Shown in pieces: positions 45,101-59,905 of a stretch of DNA of 64,000 nt (its first letter is position 1; each line of letters opens with the position of its first letter). Under the pieces are notes generated by a model. The model saw only the letters and a list, made by a program, of their open reading frames with translations, searched no databases and was not told the origin of the DNA. The position numbers and the translations under genes are program-made. This DNA is from Pieris napi (lineage: Eukaryota; Arthropoda; Insecta; Lepidoptera; Pieridae): NCBI RefSeq assembly GCF_905475465.1, contig NC_062241.1, forward strand, positions 5,828,001 to 5,892,000, read 5' to 3'.

Positions 45101-48100
45101 TAAAGAAACTTGGATTATTAATAATAATAGCTGTTTTATTACAAGTAGGTATTTTCCTAAGATTGAGAAGATGATTTTTATTATTGGGATTAATACTGTT
45201 ATATGTGACATACTATGTAGAACTACGTGTTGACGTAGCTATCTTCGTAAGTAACGTTGGTAAGAAATGAAGTTGTTAATTTGCGAAAATTTATATTAAA
45301 AATAAAGTGTATATCGCATTGCAATGTTCCTGATAAATCGATAGCTTTATCAAAACCATGGATCGTTTACATATTTACCGATTGATTAGCGCGTGTTATT
45401 GTGATAACCGCGTAAATCCTCAGATTAGTGCCTCGCTAATGCTGTAATTACATAGCGATTAAGACCGGGTTGCGTGTACGATGATATCGACACGCTAAAT
45501 GTGTAAGATCAACATCAACGCAGGTTTACTATTATGCACCTGCCTCGTGAATACGTGCTCGACTGTACTGTACAGGTGAATCGAAAATGAAACTAAAATT
45601 TATGTATGTTTTACCTATATCGTAAAAAAATAACATCAAAATATCAACATTTACTGCCTTTGAGGGTGTTGGTGATGGCGTAGTGTCTTGGCGCCGATTC
45701 TCAGCGAAATAATATATTTTTCAGGTTACTTTGAAATTCGTTCTCTGTTTATGCAACTCTTAAGCAATTAAAAATATAATCCATAGCAATAGCACGATTC
45801 AATGTCCAATAGAAGATCATTTAAGTGAAATATTTAGTAACATTTTATATTTTGTTATAATGGATAGAGGAAATAGTATAAATTATTCCGTGCTATTTGT
45901 GTATTGTAGATTAACTGTATGAGTGTTTTTCTATTTAAAAAGAACTTATTGGTGAGATGTCATAGATAAACAAAGTTACATCAGAATCATTAAATATATT
46001 ATTATTATTCGTATGTCATGACGTGAACGAAGCTTACAAATTTGAAACATTGTGCGCAGGATTGTACTACCAAGAGGGTCAGGGCGCGTGGAGTTATTAT
46101 CGATGTCATGGATTAGATACTCGTCCTCCAATAAACTTGTTCAGCGTACTATCCGTTATTATTTTATAATAAACAACGTGCCACCTACCACCAATAGCTT
46201 CGGTAATTTCAACTTTCAATAAGTTCATTAAGAGATAAATGTGCAAGAGAATTAAAATTTCAGTTGCCTTATACGAATAATAATTAAAGTCTAAGGGCCT
46301 CTATTAATATTAATGTAGCTTAGAGCTTTAGTTATCTAAGATCACTGTACCCTAGTTGACATTAGTCTTACTACACGGTTTTAAATAAAGCACTAATATG
46401 TCCATTTTCATAACACCATAAATACTATTTAATAAGATTAATGAGGAATTAAGCTTAAAAACATAATTAATAAGTATTCAGTGCCTCATTGAAATTGAGG
46501 CTGTTTCACTCATCTTTGCTTTATAGGCACTTTACTATTTAGTTGGTCAATCTGTGCATTTCAACTCAAAGGTATTGTTTCATGGGAATTAATTAATTTA
46601 ATTCCCGAAACAGTTAAAAAATCATAAGCTTGAATATTATTTCTATATTTTAAAAAAGCAAAGTATTGAAGTAAGTATTCTTCCTGTTGGAGAACAATAA
46701 ACGCACCTTAATCCAAGAGTTTTTCCTAAGGTACTCGTAGCTGGGCGCTCTTTACTATTTAGGTCAAGAATTCGTCGGCGTTTGTCTTCTAATTAGATTC
46801 TTCATGTCATAGCGGTAAATACAAAGGCCATCAGCGGTGGTTATCGTGAAATGACAGAACACAAGCGCCTTGTCATTAAAACGGTGGCGCCACGCTGTTG
46901 AGTGCAATTTCAAACCAACTTCGTGAGATGTGACAGTTTTACACCTCTCTAAGTATATATTACAATTGTAACCTATTTAAGCTGATAGGAAATTAAATAT
47001 TTCTACAAAAGTTTGACATAAGGCTCAAAAAGCTATTTTGTCATCATTACGTCACTTGGAAGTTGGAACATGAACATGTGCAAAACCTGACCAGCTAACA
47101 TAAAGATGATTTTGAATAATTTCCGTTTCAACTCGTATTATCTTAAAAAAGACGGAAATACCTAGGACCACTTGAAGGTAAAGTAGACGTAAGTAATGCC
47201 TCGTCGGAGAAGATTACTCCAATTGAGTTGCGACCGCAACTTATAGCCCTGACCTCGTCCATGTTTTCTCATCTATTTCACGTTAAAACCGCTTAACCCT
47301 TTTTATAACTGTATGCGGTTAAGCGTAAATTACCTTCATACATTATATTGTAGTTCCGTTAGAAAATTAATAATAATGAATTTTCATGTAAAATTGTGAT
47401 AGTTACTTTTAAGATGATATGGGTTAGAACTTAGGAGTTCTTCTGATTTAAGTTTGTTTTCTAAAGATTATCTTTGATTCTTTGATTATTATAGAGGTAA
47501 GGGGTCAAAGTATGTAAGTGCAGTATAATGACGGCAACGTCAAGTTTGCCGGTAAAACAACATAATCCCTAGCGCATCTTGCGCGCACGCACACCGCAAT
47601 TACGTAACATAAATTTATTCAAACTCTGAACGCGCCGGCCGCGTGATAGATGGTCCGTCTTTCGGAAATGCAACAAAATCGTTGTTGCACAGGTGATTTA
47701 TTGTTATGACTTCATAAAGCACCTTAAATCGTGGATAATTTGAAGCAACCCGGCGAAACGTTTACAAAACACTTAAACAATTTAAAATGATTATTCTTAT
47801 TACACGCGCATCTGATCATAGCTACAACAAGATAAAAAACGACATCAACTAATCTATCTACCCCACAGATGAAACGAACATAAACTCCAGATTAAAACAT
47901 AAAACCTTCACGCTGTCAACACAAAATTTAACCTCTTCGCTACATGACATGGGAAAAAAGAAAACGAAATTTAAAAAAAGAATGACCAGCAAAGAGGCGC
48001 ATTAAGAATTGAGATAAGAGAGATGGACGAGCACTCAGCAGTGCGCGGCCATCTTTATTATTTATTGACACTTAAAATAATTACTTCTCGTTGGCCCGTG

Positions 48101-49689
48101 CCGAAATGGGGTCTAATTTACTAAAAATTTTCAACACAAGTTTGATATTTATTAATTACACTATTAAAATCATAATTTTTACTTAATTATTGGCACGTGT
48201 TTAAAAGGGTATTAATGCGCTGTACAAATTATACTTTGTGGCTATTAATTTAATGATTAAGAACTTTGAAAGTCAACTGTTTAAATAATAGGATATTTTT
48301 GTAAAAAGAAATTAAATATAATGTAACTTGTAAGACATTCTAAAATAAAAAAATCTTGTAATATATGATACAAGTGCCAAACGCGAAGCGACAAAATGTC
48401 CGTTTTTATCTGTGCTTGTAACCCGTCCCAACTGACGTCTCATAAATATGGCCCAGTGGATTTAGATGTTCACCCTCGTAAATGTGAAATAAATAAACGA
48501 ACATTCAAGATATCGTAAAAAGCAGCGGTAGCGGTCAAATCCCATGTTTTCGATAACGGTCATATTTAGGGCCACACATACGTTACTTAATGCGTATTTT
48601 CTTCAATAACGGTTTAAATATCAAGTTAATAAACAAGCGTTATAAGAAGTAATAAATCTTGTGAGCTTTATTTTTTAATATGTTGCTAAAACGCCATGGA
48701 ATGAGTTTGAACAAAATTTAAAATAATACTGTGACTGCTAAAATCAGTTCGTTTTTAAAGGAAGAATGCTATGTATAAACAACGGTCTAAGTTTAAAATG
48801 GAATCACTTGGCACGTTGTATGTAAGCCGTAGTAAGACTTCTTTCACACAGTATCATCAGTCTACATCGTACTATGAAGCTTATCTACAATATGTATCCA
48901 TTTAGTTTATATTTTTCTGAAAGCCATGTGTTTATCACTGAATTAATTAACAAAATGTCTTGCGAAGTACAGTTAATACAATTATGGGGGTTATTAATTA
49001 TTTATAACTTGATTTTATCAAATACATTTTTCAAGTTGTTTTTTTTTTTGTTCAGTTTATATAGCTCTTACTATAATATAGTATGAGTCCACTGAAAATG
49101 GTGACAGTAACTTAAAGCTGAGCTAAAACATCAAAAATGGGATCACCATTTTTTATTAAAGTAATTGTATTTGTATTTTTTTTATTAATAATATCTTCCA
49201 AATGTCAAAATCTAATACGTTTTTTATACGGGATAATTAGCGCTAAGTCTAGACTGAATTTTACCTTTAAAGTCCTAGCACATTAGGGCATCCTCGTAAA
49301 AGCGAGCCTTAACCGATTACGCAATTATTAAAACTGTCGGTATCGTAAATCAATCGCGCCATTACGTCGCCATCTGTCAGTAAGGAGAGCGTATGAATCA
49401 CGACCGGGTAGGGGTCATAAACTTCTTTGAATCACAGGATAATATTTCAATATCCTGTTACATACATACATCCATACATTAAAACACTTCTTATATACAA
49501 CTCTTTAAATACACAGTAATATTATAAAGAATAGTAGAAATGCTTAAGTGCTTTCGAATTTAAACGTAGAATACCGATCTATACTATAAATAATTATTAC
49601 TATTCTTTATAAATAGCAAGCAAAAAAAACGTATAATATTTCGTAAACGTATTATATAAACGATTAATGGAAACTGTTACCCTAGCTTA
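45101..49689. other. no gene recognised
   Basis: AT-rich non-coding DNA. I found no exon of TRMT61A on the minus strand, nor any other coding pattern. If TRMT61A continues to the right, this is its intron. GC-richer patches near 46030-46150, 46850-46930 and 47570-47660 do not translate into anything I recognise. Confidence 0.4.
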
Positions 49690-49870
49690 GCTATGCTATG
49701 GTATTAGCTGCTTATCTTGCATATGTTTCATCTATATGTACTTAGATATGGAATTATAATTTGGGAAAAATTCAGTCAAACTAAATAGAGTATTTAAGTC
49801 TCAAAAATGTGTTAGAGCAATTTGTGGAGTAAATTATTATAATAATTTGTCGCCATAAACTTACACTAGA
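49690..49870 (+). pseudogene. non-LTR reverse transcriptase C-terminal remnant
   Basis: LRYGIIIW near 49740-49765, then in another frame RVFKSQKCVRAICGVNYY near 49787-49840. This is the thumb-region pattern (YGI.W...QK..RAI) of non-LTR polymerases. It contains stops and shifts. Confidence 0.5.
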
Positions 49871-50204
49871 CAACAAATATGTAGCTCAGACCCCTGAGAT
49901 AGTGGAACTCTATTTCAGGAGCCTGTAACTTTCCAGTGACACTATGCAGCCATGTAAAGAATTTATTACAACAATATTTTTACAATTACAACAATATTTT
50001 TTTAATAACAATTAAATCATTGCTTTATATTAAGCCTAAGAGAGTTGACCTATCACTGACCTAAGCACTGACTGGCCAGCCCGAAGGCCACAGTGGCTAA
50101 TGTCTAGAAATTATATCTTTAGCGGCTGGGATAACTGTGTAAACGCGTTTCAGAGTATGATGTCATCGCAGTAATTTGTAAGCGCAGACCGAAGTTGTCG
50201 CTAC

Positions 50205-50400
50205 AAAACTTTAATGTTTCATCGAAATTTTCGTCTTGTTATGCTTAAGATGGGAAGATAGAAGCCCACCTGAAACCTGGGAAGATAAAATGAAAGAGAT
50301 AGTGAGGAAAGATTGGAAGATAGATAGATTGATGAGAGACAATTGGATTAGATTTCCTTTACACTGGCGGAGGTCGTATACTAATATTAAATATAAATAC
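50205..50400 (+). pseudogene. RTE-like ORF2 C-terminal remnant
   Basis: SPPETWEDKMKEIVRKDW and a following DNWIR stretch match the R.W.D.....G..W...A.DR..W pattern at the end of endonuclease-reverse transcriptase ORFs common in moths. It is diverged and short. Confidence 0.45.
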
Positions 50401-50911
50401 ATAAACTTAATGTAACCCTTATTATGTAGTGTATTCTAATACAGGCCTTTTCTTATTTTAGGATTGACTATCGAAGTAGTAGTAAGTAGTCTATTGAAGT
50501 GAACACTACTGGATTCTGTGAGAGTTAAATTATTTTACTAGAGTTCGCATTTATTCTATTTCCGGCTTAAGACTAAAATTACTCCATTTTCATAAATGAT
50601 GGGCACCCTATACGCAAACCTCTAAGTGTTGAGATGTCTGACGGATACTCATACTTTTTTGTTTTACCACTCATTCACTTAATGCGATAAAAGCGCCGCA
50701 TACATTAATGAACGAGTACAATTAAATGTTTAGTATTAATTGATATCTATAACGCAATACAGGTTAAAACGTTAGCTGTCAATCATTTTGAATAGTTCTA
50801 TAGATGTAGGTTGTAAGGCCGCAAGACTACCGCTGATGTAAAAACCGAAAATCCAGCGATATATTTTATACAGTGTAACGACCTCCTAAATGCAATCGTA
50901 TTATATTTATA

Positions 50912-51132
50912 CTAGTGGACCCGACAGACGTTGTCCTAGATGATATTTCAAGCGATTAGTAAAGCAAAGTATGAAAGTACCGACTGCAGCGCCATCTGGC
51001 GGGCTGATTTGTGAATCTAAACCATTCCCAGATCCCCTTGAACACACACAAAAAATTTCATCAAAATCGATCCAGTCGTTTGAGAGAAGTTCAGTGACAT
51101 ACACACTCACAGAAGAATTATATATATAAAGA
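50912..51132 (-). mobile_element. Helitron-like element H4
   Basis: Minus-strand start TCTTTATATATATAATTCTT, then CTGTGAGTGTGTATG and CTGGATCGATTTTGATG. The end is GACAACGTCTGTCGGGTCCA then CTAG, between A and T. It is 221 bases. The 155-codon ORF across it is fortuitous. Confidence 0.7.
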
Positions 51133-54100
51133 TGAACGCTTATGGCTTCATATAAATATAATACGATTTTACGATATAATACGACTTCCAGATACGGTGA
51201 CCTTTTAAACTTGATTAAATATAATACAGAACTTTTTAAACATACGTAATTTAGTTGACAAATAATAACAAATCTAATATATTTCACTAAGCGAGCACAA
51301 TTCGGACATTCAAAACAGTCTATGGACCCCCCGTAGATCGATAATACGATTATAAGTCGATCAATCGATTCCACTCAATAAGCCCCTACTTTCACCGAGT
51401 GTAAATGTCAAATCTTTTTGACATTATTCAATCTGGATCGACGCGTGGTCTTGTTTCGTCACATAATCCTTTTTGTCACGGCTATTTGTTTATGACAAAA
51501 TACTTTACGAAGCGTATGTTGAAATCAAAGAATGTAACCAAAGAAAAAAAGATAAACTATTTTGAGACTTTAAAAATTAAATGATATACATGTATATAAT
51601 AATTAACTTTATTGTGTGAGAGATTTCAGGAATCGTTGACATGTATTTATTTAAATAATAATAAATTAAAAATAATCACCGGGAATAAAATCTAGACAAA
51701 TCAAGTCATAAAAACTGTTATAAAAAAAACTTGTAAATTATGGTTAACATCTTTATTCTTTAACAAAGATGTGATTAAAAGTATAAAGATTAATATGGCC
51801 TTAACGGCCGTTCAAAAATTGCCATAGCGGACGGTATTTCACGTCCACACGGCGGGGTATTGGTAAAGTTTTCAACTAGCAATAATCGCACCTCGGATAA
51901 ACCTCATTGGTTACGATATTGCCTCTGCGCAAAGTTAAAGAAAATGAATTGTCCGATACTCTTTACCCCGTAGGAAAAACACAACGATACCGCGATTTAA
52001 CATACATGCAGCGCCATCTATGAAACTATATACGAACTAAACATCAAAAGTATTTCCTTATTACAAGCGATTTAACTTTATTTTAGAATATAAAAATATA
52101 GGTTTTTGAAGTAGTAATTAATTATAAAATATTTGCATAGTAGTAGTTTGCAGATATATTATTAAAGTAAAGACTGCTGCTGCAGCTAATTTTACAGCAA
52201 TTAGTACTTTTAACATTCGACTTATATTTATGTCCTCTTGCGTAGACGCGTAATAAATAATAATTTTACGCTTATTTATAGGTCTTCTCGTTAACTTTTG
52301 GCTTTTGAATGAAGTAAATGTTATCACGTTATATTTTCTCACATAGCCATTAATCAATGAAGAACTTAAGGTTACGGTTGTAATAATCGAATGATTTATT
52401 AATTCATTACGGCCAAACGTTGTCAATGTATTTTCTTTATAATTACAGAAATAACTTTTATAATTAATATTTTCCTACGAGTCTGTGAGAGATTTTTAGT
52501 TTTTTTTGTATACTCTTGTCGATGTTTTTTGTTTATAACAAGTAGACCTTATTTTTTATAAAAAGCCAAATTTACTTTCAGTTGGTATTGGAAATATGTT
52601 TAAATTAGAGCGAAGGTAATATTAAATTGTCATATTATTAAATTTAATCGAGCCGTATTTATTTTTGTTAAATATGTATCAAAATAATGATTCTGTTCTA
52701 CTAGCGACATCTAGTTGTATGTAAAGAAAGGACTGCCAACGTTAACCATTGTTTCATTATTATAATTTTGATATTATTAGACATAAAGAAATTATAGAAC
52801 CAAAATTGTAAAGAAAACCAGTCATACTGGATTTATAAAAACAGTATTCTATACTTTTAAGAATCAACACAAAAACCCCACTTTTACCCACCTAATTAGG
52901 AATCATGCGTACAAAACGTTGACAAATAGCTTCAATAATACCGATGTGACCAGTAGCAGGATCGTGACCCGAAGGGGGCATCGGTCACGACATGATGAAT
53001 GAACCGCGACAAACCAACAAAAAGTAGTTCTTTGGAGAAAGACTCATCTAAAGGCATTTGACCGTGCAATCACGATTGATGACTTTTTATAATAAGTTCT
53101 TTTATTTTTATGACACTACGTTTTTTATACTTATCAAACCAATATTACGTATTAAACATCGTATAGCGATTCATTACGACTATGATATGATATGCACCGA
53201 ATTCGTTTGTTACTACGATTGTTTATAAACATCTGCTTCGGACGAAAATTGATGAATATAGCTAAACTTAAATTTCCTGTCACACTAGTCTCAATTTAGT
53301 ACACTCACACACGCACTCACACTGACCCGTACACTCACACACACACACTCACAAATGCTTTTACTTTTTACTATTTTTTTATTTTTATTTATTTTTTTTA
53401 TATATATTTTTATAAATTATTTATTTTCGTTCGTTTTTAAAGACTTGTTAGCAATACTTTTTGCAACACTATGTTCAAGAGGGACTGGTGACTTGTAATA
53501 ACAGGTTTTCCCAACCTTTTTCAAGCACCAGTCTCTCAGTATAATACATAGCTTTAAGCTTATTGTCAAGTTTATTATTATTAATTAAATTAATTAAGTT
53601 AAGTTAAGTCCTGTACTCTAGATACCCGTCATCCAGTTTTCCTTTTTTTTAGAAAAAAATGCACGTTGGACAAAGCTCTCAATGTCCAGACTAATCAGTC
53701 TGATTAATGGTCTAGGTCTGGATATTCCCAATTGTATATCACATTTTGTCACTTATCCTTTAGTTTTTATAACTTTCACAATTTTTCTTGATTTTTTTTC
53801 TCCTTCATGAATGTTATGTTTGGTTTAAGTGCCTGTCACATTAAACTTTTATTTTGTATGTACCAAATCAGGAGAGTTCGGACGTTGACAAACTTTAGTG
53901 AATAAAATAAATGTATGGTAAAACTTCGGTGCGCGTTTGAGAAATGGCTATACCTGGCCATTATAGCTTGTTATGTGAGAATTGACAGGGGAAAAATTCC
54001 TATAGCCTAAGCAACTTCGACATACATAATCACAGATAAGCTCCGATAGATATCTAAACGTGATCGGGGTCAGCCTGCCAATAATACCATTAATTGTGAT

Positions 54101-54395
54101 CCCGTGACTACAAGAAACAATAGATCGCAGAATAAATCATTATGGTTTGCGTAACAATAAATTTTCGGCAATTGTTCTGAACAAATTGAGACAGTGAAGC
54201 AATCGTGAAGTATTCAATAGTTCTAATACGATTAATGTTAAGAAATATGATGACATTGCTGTCCAAATAACAATAAACGGTGTAATCAAGAGACCATTAA
54301 TCTTTAATGTCGATTTTGCTCGATAATTTTGGATTATTATATCTTAAAATTGATTTAAATATCTTTTCAACTACGATTTATAACTTATTAATACG
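51133..54395. other. no gene recognised; one (AC)-rich simple repeat
   Basis: Non-coding. A CACTCACACAC-type simple repeat occupies about 53301-53354 and is followed by a T-rich stretch. A lightly palindromic block near 53670-53730 (GTCCAGACTAATCAGTCTGA) may belong to an old retroelement 3' region. Nothing else is assignable. Confidence 0.4.
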
Positions 54396-54640
54396 TAGCT
54401 ATCGTATGCGTGGAAGACAGCTCAAAAGATGGTCAGATGACATATATGAAGGGTAGCTGGTCCACTATGGCTGTGGGTGGCTAGGAACTGATTGGAGTGG
54501 AAGAAGAGGAGGCCTTTGTGTGTTTTTGTCTACAGGACATGCTCGTAGAACCAAAATATATTATGTTATTGATGTGTTATAAATATTATTGTATATCAGC
54601 AATAAAGGCTTTTGTATTTGTATTGATACGTAGCGAATTT
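54396..54640 (+). pseudogene. RTE-like ORF2 C-terminus with 3' tail
   Basis: MRGRQLKRWSDDIYEGSWST then, after a stop, ELIGVEEEEAFV, which is the end of a moth-type RTE endonuclease-reverse transcriptase. The 3' tail AATAAAGGCTTTTGTATTTG at about 54600-54620 follows. Confidence 0.6.
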
Positions 54641-55372
54641 TATTAGCATTACAATAAAATCTCTAATGTTGTTGGAAAATTCTTCGCTGGCGTAAAATAA
54701 TCTTGGTATCTGTTGGAGTTTATGTAAATAATGGCAGGCATCACTTGTCACATGTGAAGAAAATGTTTTAGTTTCGAATATTGGAATGCCTGTTTAAACT
54801 ATATGTTATGAAAATGTACTTCTCTTCTAGACGCGGACAGTGAAACAACTTAGGGTTTTATAAACATAGTGTGCTCGGAATATGTATATACATATATTAA
54901 ACATGAAGTAAGTGTTTTTAAAATAGCCCTCCAGAGCTCAGCCCCTTAAAAAATTGAAACCGTCTAACAGTATCCATTTGCATTCCAGCTAATAATCATA
55001 CCGAAATATTTTTTGAAATCAAACAGGATATAAAAATAAATTAGCTAGCTCTTGATATTGCAAATAGATTGTTTACTAGCCAAATATTTGTGTTAGTTAC
55101 GCATGTACAAAGACCACATAGTCAGGCTGACCCCGCGGGCTGTGTCGTGACCTGCCCTGACCCCGAACCACTTACCAACTATTGTCTTTGCCCAACACTT
55201 GGCCTAATTTGCGCTGAAATATTTGTTAGGACATACAATGTGACTCATATTGATAAGCATATAATTTTGCTGTAACACTTTATATCAAGTTATTATAGAC
55301 TATTACAGCACAGATTCCTTATAATGCCTTATAGAAGTTGATACCTATAGTTTTCTCTTTTTGCACCACTTA
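54641..55372. other. no gene recognised
   Basis: A 68-codon ORF at 55069-55275 covers a GC-richer patch (GACCCCGCGGGCTGTGTCG) but resembles no family I know. Otherwise AT-rich non-coding sequence. Confidence 0.35.
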
Positions 55373-55890
55373 CGCCCGAACCCAAAAATCAATCCACAAT
55401 CTCAGATTGAAAACAGATCTGAGATCAGACCGTGACAATCGATCGATCTCCTATCTGCATCCCAATAACCAAACCCTACGAAGACAATCCATTTTTGGCG
55501 ACGGATATAATGCTCTTTATCGTTCCATTTTACCGAGTTTTCACTCATATTTGATAATCAATGTAAACCAAATAATGTAAATAAAATCGTACAAATAACA
55601 TTAAAATATACATGTGTATGTTTAAAACATAACAAACAGTTTTTTTTATTTATTTAAAAAACTGGTGTAAGTTAAAATCTGTTAAAATAATTAACTGTTG
55701 AAATCGAGCTTTCGTCAACTATCATTTTTATACAAAGGTCTATCCACAGACACCGATATAACCACCCATGGATAGCTTGTATCGACTATTACAATCCGTC
55801 CATTGGTTATTGGGTCACTTGTTACATACAACATTTGGATTAAGTTTACTATCTCAGATGGTGGATTATGGATTGAGATAGGTTATTGGG
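55373..55890. mobile_element. PIF/Harbinger-type MITE, copy 2 (inverted)
   Basis: It matches copy 1 (28943-29461) on the opposite strand throughout. The left end CGCCCGAACCCAA is intact after TTA. The right end stops at GGTTATTGGGTTA, lacking the final CGGGCG. Confidence 0.75.
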
Positions 55891-56727
55891 TTATACCTAT
55901 TGGATAGAGTACAAGAATACAGGGGATTGAGCAGTACGAAATACCTCGGGTGCTAACTAATCTTCCGCATACCAAGGCTATTGAGTTGACATTTTCAAGC
56001 GGACCCTCAGCAAAGTTATGTTTCAGATTGGACATCGGATTCGGAATTCAAAGATATTATGAATCTTGGAAGAGGGTAGACCACTTCTTATTTTAAGCTG
56101 ACGAGTTTGTCGCATTTGAAGGCTTAGTTGTAGCTTAGAAAATAACATTGCAAGTGTTAATGTTTTCTTATTAAAATCGAACACATAATCAAGATATAAT
56201 TTTGTTTTACAAACAGACCTTGTTGTTACCCTTGAATTGAAACAAATTCTCAACTAATTACTCAGCTTTGGGCGTGTTAATCCGTAGTAGTAATTATAAC
56301 AAAATATTATTTATGATTTATTGAATATGAATTATACAAGTTACTAAAATATCTTTACATTCATTTTATTAGCCCCTTAGCAACCATTGTATTTTTAATT
56401 AAGTTAAACTATATTAATACATGTATAGTCATAATTCTTCACGATATATAAATTAAAATTCCTTTAGAATAACCGAATTCAAATGCACTAAAGTATTATA
56501 AGTACGTTGGTAATTTATGATCTTCAATCGAGACTACAAATTGTGCTTGCTAAAAGAACAGAAGTATCTAACATTAAAATATCAAAAACGATTCAAATGG
56601 GGCTACAAAAGTTTTAAGAGTTTGTTTGAGAATCCATCAGACACTGACATGATCATGAGTATGCCCTTAGCATATATAAAAAAGGATTTCCGAGGAATTA
56701 AACCTCTTTTTTGAAGTCTGTTAAAAA

Positions 56728-56930
56728 CCAAATTCAAATTCAAAAATCATTTATTCACGTAGGTAACACAATGTACACTTGTGATTCGTCATTAAAGAAA
56801 TAAATATTAATGCTTCTAATTTTACATTTACTGCCAGTTCTCAAATCAAGGGCGTAGAACGGAAGAGAAGAACTGGCAATAAACTCTCCGCCACTCTTTT
56901 TAATCGCCATGTTTTTTTTTTGAAGCCTAG
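56728..56930 (+). repeat. dispersed repeat family R1, copy 3
   Basis: Starts CAAATTCAAATTCAAAAATC, then TTTATTCACGTAGGTAACAC, CATTTACTGCCAGTTCTCAA and AATCGCCATG followed by a T run. It is the most complete of the three copies. Confidence 0.6.
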
Positions 56931-57103
56931 AAATCAGGGATTACAAAAGACGAACGAAAAAAAATCTCATTCTTCTTTAATTATTAAATCACAGAGCTTT
57001 TGACCATCCACGAATAACACGTTTTATTAAACTACCCTTCTACTTGAGAACATTGAATGGTCCAAACATTCATTGCATTGTGTTATCACAAGCCAGCTGA
57101 TAG

Positions 57104-57152
57104 ATTCGTCACCGGTCACTCGTGTCGTGATCGGTGACCGGTTACACGAATT
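57104..57152. repeat. imperfect palindrome
   Basis: ACCGGTCA (57111-57118) and TGACCGGT (57135-57142), extended by ATTCGT and ACGAAT on the outside, form a hairpin-like block with a 16-base loop. Function unknown; it could be a regulatory site or the core of an old element. Confidence 0.4.
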
Positions 57153-59905
57153 CCATTGTGGCCCGTGCCAACGTCCAATCGATCACAATTACGGATGTTG
57201 TATTATAATTAATACAGGCTCAGCCACGCGTCTGTTTTGGTAATATTAACTTGAAATACTCAAACAAAACATTTTTATTTAATTTTGGAACATATAAAAA
57301 TTAAAAATTCAGTTAACTAGTTGATTCATCGGTTATATACCAAAGAATTAGTTTCAAAAATATTAAGTATTAAAACCTTCTTAAAATGTTAACTAAATCA
57401 GTTTTACTCAATAATTTCAATAAGTATTATAACTAAAACTTCGATTACTGAAGTACCTATAATAAATCACGTGAAATATTAGGCAAGAATCATAAAACTA
57501 TTAGTTACCGTCGCAACCACGTGTTTCAAACTCAAGATTGTAGACATAATTGGAATTTTTCATTAATCTTATATAGGGAATTGCATAGTGGCCAAATATT
57601 TAAAAATCTATGAGAAAGAATGTATATGAGTAAATTAATTAATGAAACGAAACATTTCTAGCAGAATTGTAGAATATACATTTTGTATATTCTATAGTTC
57701 TTCGTTTAAACATATGAGTATTAGCTAGGTTTCAATATCTATAACTTATAGTCTGAGATTCGGTTTCCGAAGAAGTTACCCTTTCATAATTCAAAACCAT
57801 TAAAAAACTAGGGTAGTTTTGGGCCCAATATATTAATCCGCTATTCATAACAATGATATCAAAGCCGGAACTCGTTATTTTGTCCACGCCTGTATAATCC
57901 AATCACAACCAAGTAACAATCGCGATTATAGTTAACAATTATATTGGTTCTTGTAACTCAAACAACGAAAGATACAATTTGCCTAACATCTCAATTTAAA
58001 GCGAAATCAGCTAAAAGCAGCCATAGTATTTCTATTAGAGCAACGAAGAACACTGTTAGCGTTCGTTAGAATGACATCGAACAAAACGTAAGAGAATGTC
58101 ACTCGGAATAAATCGAGTGAGAAAATAAAGCATTTCGCTGTCCTCCTTTCGTTGTTCGAGGCTCATCTTGATACGGTTTCGCTCGTGGGAACATTCGAGT
58201 GCTAATTTATTGCACCGCGATCCTGTACATGCGACTGACGACTCTATCCACGCCGCTGTCGTAAAGCTAGAAATTTGAATACAACCTGTATTTAGTTTAA
58301 GAATATGTGAGCTCTACGATACGTATAAACCATGATCCAACATCGTCATTCCTTTGTCACGCATGAGTTTCTCTAGGAGGATTACAGAAACATCAAAAAT
58401 GTTCAACTATCACTAGAAATTATAAAAAAGGTTTAAGTGTCTATTCGCAGTAAAAAAGTAAATATACAAATATGTAGCTCACGTTTTTTTCAATCCCATG
58501 TTTCCGTATACGAAATATTGTATCATTTTTTATAAATAAATATGAGGTAAGTTAATACAACATTAATTCTAAATACAATATTCACATGAAATGCCCTAAA
58601 ATGATTATCGTACATATCGCTGGTCAAGCCAAGTCGTTCGATCAATCCTCCTCCTGACTTCATAGAACTTTTTACTGAAAGAACTTTAAACTTAAAACAT
58701 ATAGTACTGTTATTATATTTTTTGAACTCTTTAATTGGCTCTAGTTACTAAAATAAATCATCAAGAACGAAACAATATGCATCGCGTTACCCATATTTCA
58801 CCGGCGTGGCAATCTGATCGCTAAATTGACTATAACCGCTCACTAAGCAGTGGCATAAATAAACAAACGTGCCAAATGATGCACGAATTCAATATATATT
58901 TAGCCATTAAGGGCTACGCGTTGCGAAATAGTAACATGCTGAATCCGGATCATACGTATTGTGATCGAACGTGACTAGGAGTTTCGCAAACTTGGGTGCT
59001 TTTAGAAATAATTAATTTCATATAAATTATATAATATTACTTTAAAATTTAAATAGAGACTAGCGTACACGTATTGAATACACAAAAACACATCTTATTG
59101 TCAATCAAAACCATTCTCGAATCCACGTTATACACAAAAATACATCAAAATTATAAAACAGCACAGAAATGTATATATAATAGCTTACTTAATATGGATA
59201 ACAAGTATACAATATACAAGTTTTATTAAATTCAATGCGTTACAATTAAATATTGCTCAAATCCACACACGAATAATCCGGAGAAGGAACTTCATTCAAC
59301 CAGTTTTGCATAATTAACAAAACAGTGGAATAAATATTTAAATAAAATCTACTATTTTCTTTGACGAATATAAGAAGATAAGAATGGATTACTTTCTATA
59401 TTATATTTGTATATAAAATTTAATATGGAGTTAGTAATATGTTTCTGGAACGTTTAACTCTACAATGTTCGCATTAAATTTCTCCAAAGCCTGTAAGTGT
59501 CCACACGTCGCCTTACAACCATATCTTGGCGCAGGTTATGTATCAGTGAATTTACCTATTCTAACATAGCTTTATATTGTTGGTAAGGTATCGGGTTACA
59601 ATCCAATAATTTAGTACAATCATGCTGAGAAACATGATGATAGCTAACGGCTAGTGCCAAAATGTATATAAGATTATAAGAAGCAATTATTATTTATGGC
59701 ACATGGCCATTTCTATATTAATTCCTTTTTTCAACCATAGTACGTGCGTTATAACGACAAAATGTAGCTCCTTTGGAAATATATTATTAAAAAAAATAGC
59801 GGCGCTACAATTTAAGGTTTTTAGTATCTGTTTTATGATCATTTGTTTTTTCTAATAGGCAAATGGATCAGCCTTCTGTGCCTGACACATGCCATCGACT
59901 TTGGG
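57153..59905. other. no gene recognised
   Basis: AT-rich sequence without a coding pattern or clear repeat boundaries. The patch near 58020-58270 is less AT-rich, but its frames are short. Confidence 0.4.

Noticed and set aside
44897..45211. Hydrophobic 104-codon minus-strand ORF as a TRMT61A exon
   Set aside because: It overlaps the SINE and its translation does not resemble the methyltransferase.
50907..51374. 155-codon minus-strand ORF
   Set aside because: It reads across Helitron H4 and flanking AT-rich sequence. The translation has no family likeness and the element explains the DNA.
52118..52426. 102-codon minus-strand ORF
   Set aside because: AT-rich, without a conserved pattern or splice context. 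Length is expected by chance in this composition.
53301..53354. CRISPR-like or tandem array
   Set aside because: It is an (AC)-rich simple repeat without unique spacers, in an animal genome.
55338..55580. 80-codon ORF
   Set aside because: It lies inside the second Harbinger-type MITE. The homologous stretch of copy 1 is not an ORF.
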